A stretch of DNA of 5,189 nucleotides from Methylococcaceae bacterium. GTDB taxonomy: Bacteria > Pseudomonadota > Gammaproteobacteria > Methylococcales > Methylomonadaceae. The notes under the pieces are model-generated. The model worked only from the letters and a program-made list of their open reading frames with translations. It had not been told where the DNA came from and did not search any database. The translations under genes were made by a program, and so were the position numbers. The stretch spans positions 1 through 5,189 of the forward strand of contig CANNLO010000350.1 of the NCBI GenBank assembly GCA_947505055.1, in the 5' to 3' direction. Below, in pieces: positions 1 to 5,189 of the stretch (positions are counted from its first letter, which is position 1; each line of letters begins with the position of its first letter).

Positions 1-120
1 CACCCTACATTAGCTCATCTTAAAGATAACCAACTACCGCCCAAAGTAATCTCCTTGGAGGAATACCATTTAAATGACCACTATCCCGTTACTCATTCAA
101 GATTACGCTTTACTCAGTGA
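1..120 (+). CDS. Possible C-terminal end of an upstream gene (partial)
   Basis: The frame beginning at base 1 stays open to a TGA at 118-120, giving 39 residues that start HPTLAHLKDNQ and end HSRLRFTQ; the other two forward frames stop within the first 23 bases. It would be the tail of a gene entering from the left. If so it overlaps the first 47 bases of nadA out of frame, and the nadA ribosome binding site would lie inside it. An overlap that long is unusual and the fragment carries no recognisable domain, so chance openness is quite possible. Confidence 0.25.
   Translation, partial: HPTLAHLKDNQLPPKVISLEEYHLNDHYPVTHSRLRFTQ
57..62 (+). promoter_or_regulatory. Ribosome binding site of nadA
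   Basis: GGAGGA lies 11 bases before the ATG at 74. It is a near-perfect Shine-Dalgarno match with slightly long spacing and supports that ATG as the start. No promoter can be assigned because too little upstream sequence is present. Confidence 0.7.
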
Positions 121-1171
121 TGAGGAATGCGATGAGCGTATTATTGCTGCGAAAGCCAAGTTGGGTAAACGCTGCGTGGTGCTTGGCCATCATTATCAGC
201 GTGATGAAGTGTTTAAACATGCTGATTTTTCCGGGGACTCTTTAAAGCTATCCAGAGATGCGGCGCAATCCGATGCCGAATATATCGTGTTTTGCGGTGT
301 ACATTTTATGGCGGAAGTCGCCGATATTTTGTCGCGTCCAGAACAGATTGCTATCTTGCCGGATATGGCGGCCGGATGTTCGATGGCGGATATGGCCAAT
401 CTCATCAAAGTTCAAAAAAGTTGGGATGAGTTGGCACAAGTCATTGATGTGGAGAATGAAGTTACGCCCATAACGTATATTAACTCTGCAGCAGACCTTA
501 AAGCTTTTTGCGGTAAGCATGGCGGCATTGTCTGCACTTCATCCAATGCCCAAAAGATTTTGGAATGGAGCTTTGCCAAAAAATCGAAAATTTTGTTTTT
601 TCCTGATCAGCATCTGGGACGAAATACCGGTTACCGTATGGGCATTCCTTTGGAAGAAATGGTCACCTGGGACTTCACTCAGTCTATGGGGGGCTTGACT
701 GAAGAGCAAATTCGCAACGCAAAAATCATACTCTGGAATGGCTATTGTTCAGTGCATCAGGTCTTTAAGTCCGAACAGATTGATAACTTTCTGGAGCGTT
801 ACCCGGAAACCAAGGTTATTTCCCATCCGGAAGCGTCTTTTGACGTTTGCCAAAAATCGGAGTACATCGGTTCTACCGAGTATATTTTAAAAACGGTCCG
901 TGAAGCTGAACCTGGTACTCGCTGGCTGGTTGCGACCGAATTAAATCTAGTCAATCGTCTGCATGAAGAGTGTAAGGCGCAGGGTAAAAACGTTCATTTT
1001 ATGTCACCGACCTTGTGCATGTGTTCAACGATGTTTCGAACCGATCCTCAGCATTTGACGTGGATACTGGAAAACCTGGCTGCAGGGCAGGTGGTTAACC
1101 AGATATCAGTACCTGTTGAAGTCGCAAAATTTGCCAAACTGGCCTTGGATAATATGCTGGGAGTAATGTAA
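74..1171 (+). CDS. nadA: Quinolinate synthase NadA (type 3)
   Basis: Quinolinate synthase condenses iminoaspartate, supplied by NadB, with dihydroxyacetone phosphate to give quinolinate in de novo NAD synthesis. It is a cytoplasmic enzyme with a [4Fe-4S] cluster. The 365 residues match the length of the Bacillus subtilis-type (type 3) enzymes and exceed the shorter archaeal form. Visible family motifs are GHHYQ (residues 38-42), GDSLKLS (54-60), GCSMADM (101-107), TYIN (134-137), CTSSN (154-158), PDQHLG (177-182), GYCSVHQ (223-229), SHPEAS (250-255) and SPTLCMCSTM (311-320). The three cluster ligands should be C102, C225 and one of C315/C317; the 90-residue gap from C225 to C315 equals that of the B. 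subtilis ligands as I recall them (C230, C320). All expected motifs are intact, so the enzyme is probably active. The stop codon overlaps the start of the next gene. No nadB or nadC is in the window. Confidence 0.97.
   Translation: MTTIPLLIQDYALLSDEECDERIIAAKAKLGKRCVVLGHHYQRDEVFKHADFSGDSLKLSRDAAQSDAEYIVFCGVHFMAEVADILSRPEQIAILPDMAAGCSMADMANLIKVQKSWDELAQVIDVENEVTPITYINSAADLKAFCGKHGGIVCTSSNAQKILEWSFAKKSKILFFPDQHLGRNTGYRMGIPLEEMVTWDFTQSMGGLTEEQIRNAKIILWNGYCSVHQVFKSEQIDNFLERYPETKVISHPEASFDVCQKSEYIGSTEYILKTVREAEPGTRWLVATELNLVNRLHEECKAQGKNVHFMSPTLCMCSTMFRTDPQHLTWILENLAAGQVVNQISVPVEVAKFAKLALDNMLGVM
1159..1163 (+). promoter_or_regulatory. Ribosome binding site inside the end of nadA
   Basis: GGGAG lies within the last nadA codons, 7 bases before the ATG at 1171. 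With the TAATG stop/start overlap, it indicates that the downstream small gene is translated from the nadA transcript. Confidence 0.6.
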
Positions 1172-1521
1172 TGGAACTTGATATAAGTCGTTTAAAACAT
1201 TTTTCAATAACCTATGTGTTTTTGGAAAACGAAGGTGAAGATATTGCGTGTGAATATGAGCAGATATCCGATAACCCTGTGCTGTCCGCAGATGGTAATA
1301 GCGTTACCTTTACTATAAGAAATATTGATCAGGCTGAGGATAATGAAATTTATTCAGTAACGCTTGTAAAAGAGAGCGCTGATGATTTTTACATAAAGTC
1401 TGATTATTTCGATGATATCAACGAGGCTTATTATCTTGACCTTGAAATTTCTGATGAGGATGTGAAATTTATCCTGGAAGGAGATGATGAAGTTATGTTT
1501 TTATATGGATTTTATGCATAA
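1171..1521 (+). CDS. Highly acidic 116-residue protein of unknown function, coupled to nadA
   Basis: I do not recognise this family. The protein has 30 Asp/Glu and only 6 Lys/Arg among 116 residues, so it is strongly negative (net about -24). It has no signal peptide, membrane segment or cysteine cluster (a single Cys). The pattern of alternating hydrophobic and polar residues (SITYVFLEN at 12-20, SVTFTIRNI at 44-52, IYSVTLV at 60-66) suggests a mostly beta-strand fold, with an acidic helix or loop region around residues 71-105 (for example DDINEAYYLDLEISDED) and an aromatic end, FLYGFYA. The ATG overlaps the nadA stop as TAATG and has a GGGAG site at 7-base spacing, so coupled translation is likely. 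A role linked to NadA or NAD metabolism is only suggested by position. A DNA-mimic or protein-binding role would also fit the charge but is speculation. It is probably a real gene, given its start context and clean reading frame. Confidence 0.75.
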   Translation: MELDISRLKHFSITYVFLENEGEDIACEYEQISDNPVLSADGNSVTFTIRNIDQAEDNEIYSVTLVKESADDFYIKSDYFDDINEAYYLDLEISDEDVKFILEGDDEVMFLYGFYA

Positions 1522-1525
1522 ATTC

Positions 1526-1609
1526 GATATAGATTTTAAGTGCGGTATATTTGTATTTAAACGTATATATAAAATAACACTTTTAATTTTAAGATTAGAT
1601 ATAGCTTTT
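1526..1609 (+). repeat. Imperfect 12-bp direct repeat in the nadA-dedA gap
   Basis: GATATAGATTTT (1526-1537) recurs as GATATAGCTTTT (1598-1609), with 11 of 12 bases equal. Both lie in a very AT-rich stretch that must hold the promoter of the downstream membrane-protein gene, so the pair could bind a regulator. In sequence this AT-rich it may also be chance. I could not place convincing -35 and -10 boxes. Confidence 0.3.
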
Positions 1610-1706
1610 GCGGGGATTTTTCTGTAACCGGCATTAGGTTTTAGTAACAATATAAATATCGATAGGGTTGTACTTTAAGCCGTATCTCAACAAAATCAAG
1701 GGTTTT

Positions 1707-2300
1707 ATGGAAGAGTATTTTATTGGTTGGCTCAAGGAATATGGTTATATTATTTTGTTCCTTTGGAGCATCATAGAAGGAGAAATGGGCCTGATCATGA
1801 GCGGCATCATGTCCCACACTGGAGACATGGAGTATTTTATGTCGATATTTGTTGCGGGATTGGGTGGTTTTACCGGGGATCAAATATACTTTTATCTTGG
1901 ACGCTTCAACAAGAACTTGATTCAACGTAAATTGCACAAGCAAAGACGCAAGTTTGCAATTGCACATTTACTGTTAAAAAAATATGGTTGGCCCATTATT
2001 TTTGTGCAGCGATACATGTATGGTTTACGCACCGTTATTCCCATGTCGATTGGAATTACTAAATATTCGGCCAGAAAATTTGCTTTCATTAATCTGATTA
2101 GTGCCTGGATATGGGCCACAATTACTATAACGCCAGCTTATATTTATGGTGCTGAAATATTGGTTTTCTTGGCTTATGCGAAACAACACTGGTACTTTGC
2201 ACTACCCATAGCTGGTGGGTTTTTATATGGTGTTTATGCTTATTTTCAAAGACTGGAAAGACATTTTTTAGAGAAAAGAAGTGAGCGATTTTCCAAGTAA
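1707..2300 (+). CDS. DedA family (VTT/SNARE-associated domain) membrane protein
   Basis: DedA proteins are polytopic inner-membrane proteins. Members are implicated in membrane lipid homeostasis, undecaprenyl phosphate or phospholipid flipping, and proton-dependent stress tolerance. From the ATG at 1707 the protein has 197 residues, normal for the family. Visible features are an N-terminal hydrophobic stretch (about 13-32) with E24 and E26, a VAGLGGFTGDQIYFYLGRF block (49-67) with the G-x-x-x-GD...Y..GR signature, and QRYMYGLRTVIPMSIG (101-116). In the last block, R102 and R108 keep the six-residue spacing of the two essential arginines of E. coli YqjA. Hydrophobic stretches follow at about 125-150 and 162-180, then a basic tail. 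The frame is also open back to a TTG at 1668, but that has no spaced ribosome site. The ATG has AAGGG only 4 bases upstream, so the start is likely but not certain. The substrate is unknown. Confidence 0.9.
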   Translation: MEEYFIGWLKEYGYIILFLWSIIEGEMGLIMSGIMSHTGDMEYFMSIFVAGLGGFTGDQIYFYLGRFNKNLIQRKLHKQRRKFAIAHLLLKKYGWPIIFVQRYMYGLRTVIPMSIGITKYSARKFAFINLISAWIWATITITPAYIYGAEILVFLAYAKQHWYFALPIAGGFLYGVYAYFQRLERHFLEKRSERFSK

Positions 2301-2326
2301 TGATTCGTTGCCTAATTGCTTTAGGA

Positions 2327-2545
2327 TCAGCACTTAAAATAGTTGGCGGTTGTTAAATATATATACGCGGCGGTAAAAATAGCTAATAGCCATTGCGAAG
2401 GATCGCCGTACGAAATGCAAATAACAATGACAGGAATGCCGATTAACCAGGCCCATTTAAGCTGATTGCCTTTTTTTATGTAACGTTTTAGCGCCATTTC
2501 TTCTTCATCGGGATTGTTGGTGAAGTCAGCTTTATTTTTAGTCAT
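2327..2545 (-). CDS. Small two-helix membrane protein, unknown function
   Basis: The protein has 72 residues. It begins with a polar, acidic N-terminus (NNPDEEEMALK at 10-20), then a short basic patch (KRYIKKGNQLK, 20-30). Two hydrophobic helices follow (about 31-46 and 51-66), separated by a GDPSQ turn, and the protein ends in NYFKC. The layout suggests a helical hairpin in the inner membrane; orientation is a guess. GAGGT stands 8 bases upstream of the ATG (complement of 2554-2558), which strongly supports the start. Its stop lies 26 bases from the end of the convergent DedA gene, with no clear hairpin between them. I do not recognise a family. The good ribosome site and coherent topology argue that it is a real gene rather than a chance frame. 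Confidence 0.7.
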   Translation of the reverse strand: MTKNKADFTNNPDEEEMALKRYIKKGNQLKWAWLIGIPVIVICISYGDPSQWLLAIFTAAYIYLTTANYFKC

Positions 2546-2629
2546 TTTGTATTACCTCTAAATCAAGATAAAAGTTATATTTTTAACTGTAGCATTTTTA
2601 GTGAACAATGTTAAAAAATTGAGACAAGG
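2546..2629. promoter_or_regulatory. Divergent intergenic region with two opposing promoters expected
   Basis: These 84 AT-rich bases separate two genes that point away from each other, so promoters for both should lie here. The minus strand shows a weak candidate: TTGTTC, then 17 bases, then TAAAAA. The plus strand shows nothing clear. A short dyad AGTTA/TAACT with a 6-base loop is present near 2572-2588. Neither signal is strong. Confidence 0.35.
2554..2558 (-). promoter_or_regulatory. Ribosome binding site of the small membrane protein
   Basis: Read on the minus strand this is GAGGT within TAGAGGTAA, 8 bases before the ATG. It fixes the start of the 72-residue gene over the in-frame internal Met at residue 17. 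Confidence 0.65.
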
Positions 2630-3565
2630 ATGAAAATAACAGCTCACGCAAAAACGTTGAAATGGCTTAAAACGAATCCGCCCCTGACTGAACTCTGTTT
2701 GCGTTACCCCGAGCAATGGACAGCTGTACAGCAAGAGCTATCTACCATCATTGAAGGGCGCGTCGCAGAAGAATTGCAAGCCTATTTGACGAGCGCTACC
2801 CAAGTCAACAAGATTCCTGATTCCCGAATCCGTAACAAAATTAGTGAAGCTGAATTGAAGGAGATCATTCGCAGTCGAATGGCTCAAGAGTCGATCAAAA
2901 AGCTTTGTCTGACTCTATTGGCCGCTGACGCCGGTGTAACAAAGGGTAAGCTGCGTTTTAATTTGCTAAATGGTTATGTAGCACAAAAATTGCTATTTTC
3001 TGAAGGTCTGGAACGGAAGCCGGTTTCTTTGTTCTGGTTCCGTCTATTTTGGCCGTTGGTCTGGCAAAAAAAACGGCTCATGCCGTTGGTGCAACCCAAG
3101 GGGATTTATTGTTTCTATTCACAACCGCTAATAAAGGCTTTGAGCAGCATCATTGCTTCAAGAAGTTGTCTTGAGATTGGTGCGGGAGATGGTACTTTAT
3201 CGCGCTTCCTTGAGAATAGTGGAGTTAAGATAACCGCAACCGATAATCATAGCTGGAAAAATGCAGTTAGATATCCTGACCATGTTATAAATCTTGATGC
3301 CCGGCTAGCACTTGCCAGCTATAACCCTGAGGTGGTTGTTTGTTCCTGGCCGCCAGCCCGGAACGATTTTGAAAGGGATGTGTTCAATACGGCGAGCGTG
3401 CAACTTTATATTGTTATTGGCAGTCGCCATCAGTTTGCTTTTGGGAATTGGCAAGACTACAAGCAACAAGCCGATTTTGATATTGAGGAAGATATAACAC
3501 TTGACGCCTTGGTATTGCCCCCTGAATTAGGTGCCGCTGTTTATGTATTTCGCAGAAAGCGGTAA
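2630..3565 (+). CDS. Class I SAM-dependent methyltransferase-like protein
   Basis: The protein has 311 residues. The C-terminal half has a Rossmann-type methyltransferase core. LEIGAGDGTLSRFL (181-194) is motif I, the glycine-rich SAM loop. ITATDNHSW (201-209) ends strand 2 with D205, expected to bind the ribose hydroxyls. VVVCSWPPARND (235-246) sits where motif IV (N/D-P-P-Y/W-like) lies in many amino or small-molecule methyltransferases. The N-terminal about 130 residues are helical and charged with no motif I know. They are followed by an aromatic, basic stretch (PVSLFWFRLFWPLVWQKKR, 131-149) that could contact a membrane or substrate but is too short and charged to be a clear membrane helix. 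No clear ribosome site is spaced before the ATG: AAGG abuts it directly, so translation may be weak or the start slightly off, although no upstream in-frame alternative is seen. The substrate cannot be deduced. The stop codon lies inside the left arm of the terminator stem. Confidence 0.8.
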   Translation: MKITAHAKTLKWLKTNPPLTELCLRYPEQWTAVQQELSTIIEGRVAEELQAYLTSATQVNKIPDSRIRNKISEAELKEIIRSRMAQESIKKLCLTLLAADAGVTKGKLRFNLLNGYVAQKLLFSEGLERKPVSLFWFRLFWPLVWQKKRLMPLVQPKGIYCFYSQPLIKALSSIIASRSCLEIGAGDGTLSRFLENSGVKITATDNHSWKNAVRYPDHVINLDARLALASYNPEVVVCSWPPARNDFERDVFNTASVQLYIVIGSRHQFAFGNWQDYKQQADFDIEEDITLDALVLPPELGAAVYVFRRKR

Positions 3566-3585
3566 AGGTGTTTCACCTTTACCGC
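3559..3585. terminator. Bidirectional intrinsic terminator between convergent genes
   Basis: GCGGTAAAGGTG (3559-3570), loop TTT, CACCTTTACCGC (3574-3585): a perfect 12-bp stem. It lies between the methyltransferase-like gene and the convergent hydroxylase gene, so it can end both transcripts. The methyltransferase stop codon (3563-3565) is inside the left arm. The downstream T tracts are poor on both sides (GAGTTTAATAG on plus, TTTCTGCG on minus), so it may also act as a 3'-end stabiliser. Confidence 0.8.
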
Positions 3586-3606
3586 GAGTTTAATAGTTGT
3601 ACCGCA

Positions 3607-4635
3607 TTAACAAAGTGTAAAAGGGCGGTTTGTCGTGTTGTCAGAGGAGTTTGACTGCTTTTTGCCAGGTCTGTCGCCGTAAACCATTCTAATAATTTCC
3701 CGCTTTGCTTCCAGCCAGTCACGTAGCTCATTGCCAGGGGTAAAAGAGCGTTTTTCCGCTTTGTAATAAGCTGCTTCAGCAATCATCGCCGAAAGATTCA
3801 AATCAGGTTCATAAGCAGGAACTTGTTTTTCAGCGGAAAAGCCAAATTTTATAAGTCCTGAAAAATTCTGGGGTGAGCTATTTTTAATACCGATTTCAGC
3901 CGGCTCATATTCTGCAAAGGTGCCAAGTATTCGATCCCATATTGAAAAAATTGCTCCAAAATTAGTGTCGTGTTCTTTGCGTTCCACGGAATGGTGAGCT
4001 CGATGTAAATAGGGCGCGATAATGACTTGTCCCAAGCGCTGTTCACCAGAAAAGGAGGTGTTGGTGTGATGAAACATAATAAACAAGGTCAAAATGGTCT
4101 CATTGGTCATTACCATTACCTGGCTTACGCCGGAAACTAAGATAAAAATTGTTTTCACTAGGGTAAGGATCAAAAGCTCCACAATATGAATCCGAAAAGC
4201 CGTTGAGACATTTAAATAGGGATCATTGTGATGGACTTTGTGAAACATCCACAAACCATCAAAATGGTGGCTGGCCCTATGCCAAAAATACATCAATAAA
4301 TCGAGCAAGAGCAGCGATAGTAGTGCTTTTCCGCCAGGATTATCAATAAAACTTAACAGCCCGGCGCCTGAATTATGTCGTGCAACCAGAATTAAGGGAA
4401 TTGCTGATAATAAAGAAATAACGATACTGTTAAAAATAAACAGGCTGACATTGGTTTGATAAGACTGACGCAACTTTTTTAGCGGCAGCTTGCGTTTTGG
4501 ATAGTTGAGCTCAATAACTGCTAATACGACAAAAGCAATCAGGAGGCTGAATGTCGCTAATTCGCTCGAGAGACTTGAGAGCCAGTGAAAATAAGATTGA
4601 ACAAGGGTGGCTAATGATGTAAATAGATTAGACAT
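3607..4635 (-). CDS. Sterol desaturase/fatty acid hydroxylase family protein with C-terminal DUF2934
   Basis: This 342-residue integral membrane protein belongs to the superfamily of non-haem di-iron enzymes that hydroxylate or desaturate lipids using oxygen. The histidine boxes are HRASHH (119-124), HKVHH (132-136), HH at 189-190 (in MFHHTNTSF) and HRAHH (211-215). With FRIH at 147-150 they form a full set of metal ligands. Hydrophobic stretches at about 28-43, 63-84, 103-117 and 151-176 are membrane helices, with the histidines expected on the cytoplasmic face. Residues about 283-316 (MIAEAAYYKAEKR...ELRDWLEAKREI) match the DUF2934 pattern, normally found in small soluble proteins; here it is a tail, followed by a polar Ser/Asn-rich end. 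GAGGA lies 7 bases before the ATG (complement of 4643-4647), a firm start. The lipid substrate is unknown. The gene is transcribed alone, away from the non-coding region, and ends at the shared terminator. Confidence 0.9.
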   Translation of the reverse strand: MSNLFTSLATLVQSYFHWLSSLSSELATFSLLIAFVVLAVIELNYPKRKLPLKKLRQSYQTNVSLFIFNSIVISLLSAIPLILVARHNSGAGLLSFIDNPGGKALLSLLLLDLLMYFWHRASHHFDGLWMFHKVHHNDPYLNVSTAFRIHIVELLILTLVKTIFILVSGVSQVMVMTNETILTLFIMFHHTNTSFSGEQRLGQVIIAPYLHRAHHSVERKEHDTNFGAIFSIWDRILGTFAEYEPAEIGIKNSSPQNFSGLIKFGFSAEKQVPAYEPDLNLSAMIAEAAYYKAEKRSFTPGNELRDWLEAKREIIRMVYGDRPGKKQSNSSDNTTNRPFTLC

Positions 4636-4642
4636 TGACTTT

Positions 4643-4647
4643 TCCTC
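4643..4647 (-). promoter_or_regulatory. Ribosome binding site of the hydroxylase gene
   Basis: On the minus strand this reads GAGGA within AGAGGAAAA, 7 bases before the ATG at 4635. It is a strong match that supports the chosen start. Confidence 0.7.
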
Positions 4648-4758
4648 TAAACAAAATTATGTGGGCTTAGTGCCTCATTTTTTAAAAGACAGTGAAAATT
4701 TAAAGTGACTTGATTTTTTGATATTTATTCAAATTACCTGCAAAAATTAAACCAAATT

Positions 4759-4786
4759 TATTTGTTAAATCATTAAAAAACAAATA
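4759..4786. repeat. AT-rich 8-bp inverted repeat upstream of the hydroxylase gene
   Basis: TATTTGTT (4759-4766) and AACAAATA (4779-4786) are perfect inverted copies around a 12-base spacer. The position, about 125-150 bases upstream of the hydroxylase start, would suit an operator, but A/T-rich dyads arise easily by chance. Confidence 0.35.
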
Positions 4787-4856
4787 GTGCTGTCGAATTG
4801 TCCGGTAAGTGCCGTTTATCCTGGATTCGTTAGATTATAAAAAAATCATTCTACTG

Positions 4857-4870
4857 TCAAATGCATTTGA
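4857..4870. promoter_or_regulatory. Perfect 14-bp palindrome, possible operator
   Basis: TCAAATGCATTTGA reads the same on both strands. Allowing one unpaired base it extends to CTGT at 4854-4857 and ACAG at 4871-4874. A site with such twofold symmetry suits a dimeric transcription factor. No regulator gene is in the window and I do not recognise the site as a known box. Confidence 0.45.
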
Positions 4871-4923
4871 ACAGGTCATTATTGAACTAACTTGGCGCCT
4901 CAGCTTGGTGCAAATGATCTGTT
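4870..4923 (+). ncRNA. Candidate RNA hairpin A
   Basis: AACAGGTCATT (4870-4880) pairs with AATGATCTGTT (4913-4923), 11 pairs with one G-U. Inside it, GCGCC (4895-4899) pairs with GGTGC (4907-4911), with one G-U, around a 7-base loop. The structure is plausible as a folded transcript, but no promoter or conserved family was recognised. Confidence 0.3.
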
Positions 4924-4930
4924 ATACGCA

Positions 4931-4983
4931 CCGATAGGCTCTCTAAAAGTATTTTTAAATGCTGTTTAGAATGTAGCCTTTGG
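4931..4983 (+). ncRNA. Candidate RNA hairpin B, long imperfect stem
   Basis: The stem is built from CCGA (4931-4934) with TTGG (4980-4983), AGGCT (4936-4940) with AGCCT (4975-4979), TCTAAA (4942-4947) with TTTAGA (4965-4970) and AGTATT (4948-4953) with AATGCT (4958-4963). That is about 21 pairs with two G-U pairs and small bulges. A T8 run begins 16 bases after the stem, too far for a classical terminator. It may be part of a small RNA or leader, or a miniature inverted-repeat remnant. Confidence 0.35.
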
Positions 4984-5090
4984 AAAAAGCTTAGCGTCAT
5001 TTTTTTTCAAAATAAAATGTTTTTTTTAGGGGCGCTTATCTAATAACTAAAGTTTCGGAGTTCAAAAATAACGGCAACATACTGAAATAT

Positions 5091-5130
5091 AACTAAACAA
5101 CCACCAGCTTTAGCTGGTGGTTGTTTAGTT
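5091..5130. terminator. Perfect 18-bp inverted repeat with TTTA loop, bidirectional terminator
   Basis: AACTAAACAACCACCAGC (5091-5108), loop TTTA (5109-5112), then the exact inverted copy (5113-5130). The inner 8 pairs are the GC-rich CCACCAGC/GCTGGTGG. The outer part gives A-rich then T-rich flanks on either strand, the classic form of a bidirectional rho-independent terminator. It may end a transcript from the structured region on its left and a leftward gene beyond the window. A hairpin at the end of an IS200/IS605-type element is the main alternative; no transposase is in view. Confidence 0.75.
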
Positions 5131-5189
5131 TATCAATGGCTTTGGGTTGTGTGGCGTTTGTTGGTTATGTTTGAATAGCACATTAGAGC

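Larger units (their letters stand above)
4636..5189. other. 554-base non-coding region with several inverted repeats
   Basis: No frame longer than a handful of codons with a ribosome site is seen on either strand, and no tRNA T-loop or rRNA signature. The left part (4636-4800) is very AT-rich and should carry the hydroxylase promoter, read leftwards; I could not assign clear boxes. The right part (4857-5130) carries the palindrome and hairpins listed separately. Two T8 runs stand at 5000-5007 and 5020-5027. The last 59 bases (5131-5189) are G/T-rich on the plus strand with no assignable function. Confidence 0.7.

Noticed and set aside
196..520. Frames of 70 to 90 codons on both strands inside nadA
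   Set aside because: They are shadows of the clearly conserved nadA reading frame and look like random peptides.
1668..1706. N-terminal extension of the DedA protein from a TTG at 1668
   Set aside because: The ribosome-like AGGG abuts the TTG with no spacing, the added 13 residues are polar and not needed for the family length, and the ATG at 1707 gives a typical 197-residue protein.
3579..3782. 67-codon minus-strand frame
   Set aside because: It overlaps the end of the hydroxylase gene in another frame, crosses the terminator arm and has no motif or separate ribosome site.
4891..4912. Sigma-54 type promoter at CTTGGCGCC...TTGGTGC
   Set aside because: The GG and GC elements do not have the required fixed spacing.
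4984..5007. T8 run as an intrinsic terminator of hairpin B
   Set aside because: The run starts 16 bases after the stem, and the bases between form no GC-rich stem, so it does not meet the usual form.
4636..5189. CRISPR array or tRNA in the gene-free region
   Set aside because: There are no regularly spaced direct repeats, and no T-loop (GGTTCGAATCC-like) or acceptor stem pattern.

Overview
The window looks like a chromosomal segment of a moderately AT-rich Gram-negative bacterium, most likely a gammaproteobacterium. This rests on codon and protein style, a B. subtilis-like (type 3) NadA, DedA and fatty-acid-hydroxylase membrane proteins, and a DUF2934 tail of the kind I associate with methanotrophs and nitrifiers. 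The lineage is an inference; no rRNA or marker gene is present.

Layout, left to right. Quinolinate synthase nadA (74-1171, +) overlaps by one base a very acidic 116-residue protein of unknown function (1171-1521, +). After an AT-rich gap comes a DedA/VTT-family membrane protein (1707-2300, +). It converges on a small gene for a two-helix membrane protein (2327-2545, -). An 84-base gap then separates that gene from a divergent class I SAM-dependent methyltransferase-like gene (2630-3565, +). The methyltransferase gene converges on a sterol desaturase/fatty acid hydroxylase family gene with a C-terminal DUF2934 segment (3607-4635, -). A perfect 12-bp stem with a 3-base loop lies between those two, as a shared bidirectional terminator. 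The last 554 bases (4636-5189) hold no convincing gene. They do contain a 14-bp perfect palindrome, two consecutive extended imperfect hairpins that could switch with an alternative pairing, two T8 runs, and a perfect 18-bp inverted repeat with a 4-base loop.

Functionally this is a mixed neighbourhood, not one pathway. NadA makes quinolinate for NAD synthesis, and its coupled acidic partner is translated with it. DedA, the small membrane protein and the hydroxylase all point to the cytoplasmic membrane and its lipids, but nothing in the sequence ties them into one operon. I see no clear evidence of a new defence or mobile system. The most unexplained material is the acidic protein coupled to nadA and the structured non-coding region at the right end.
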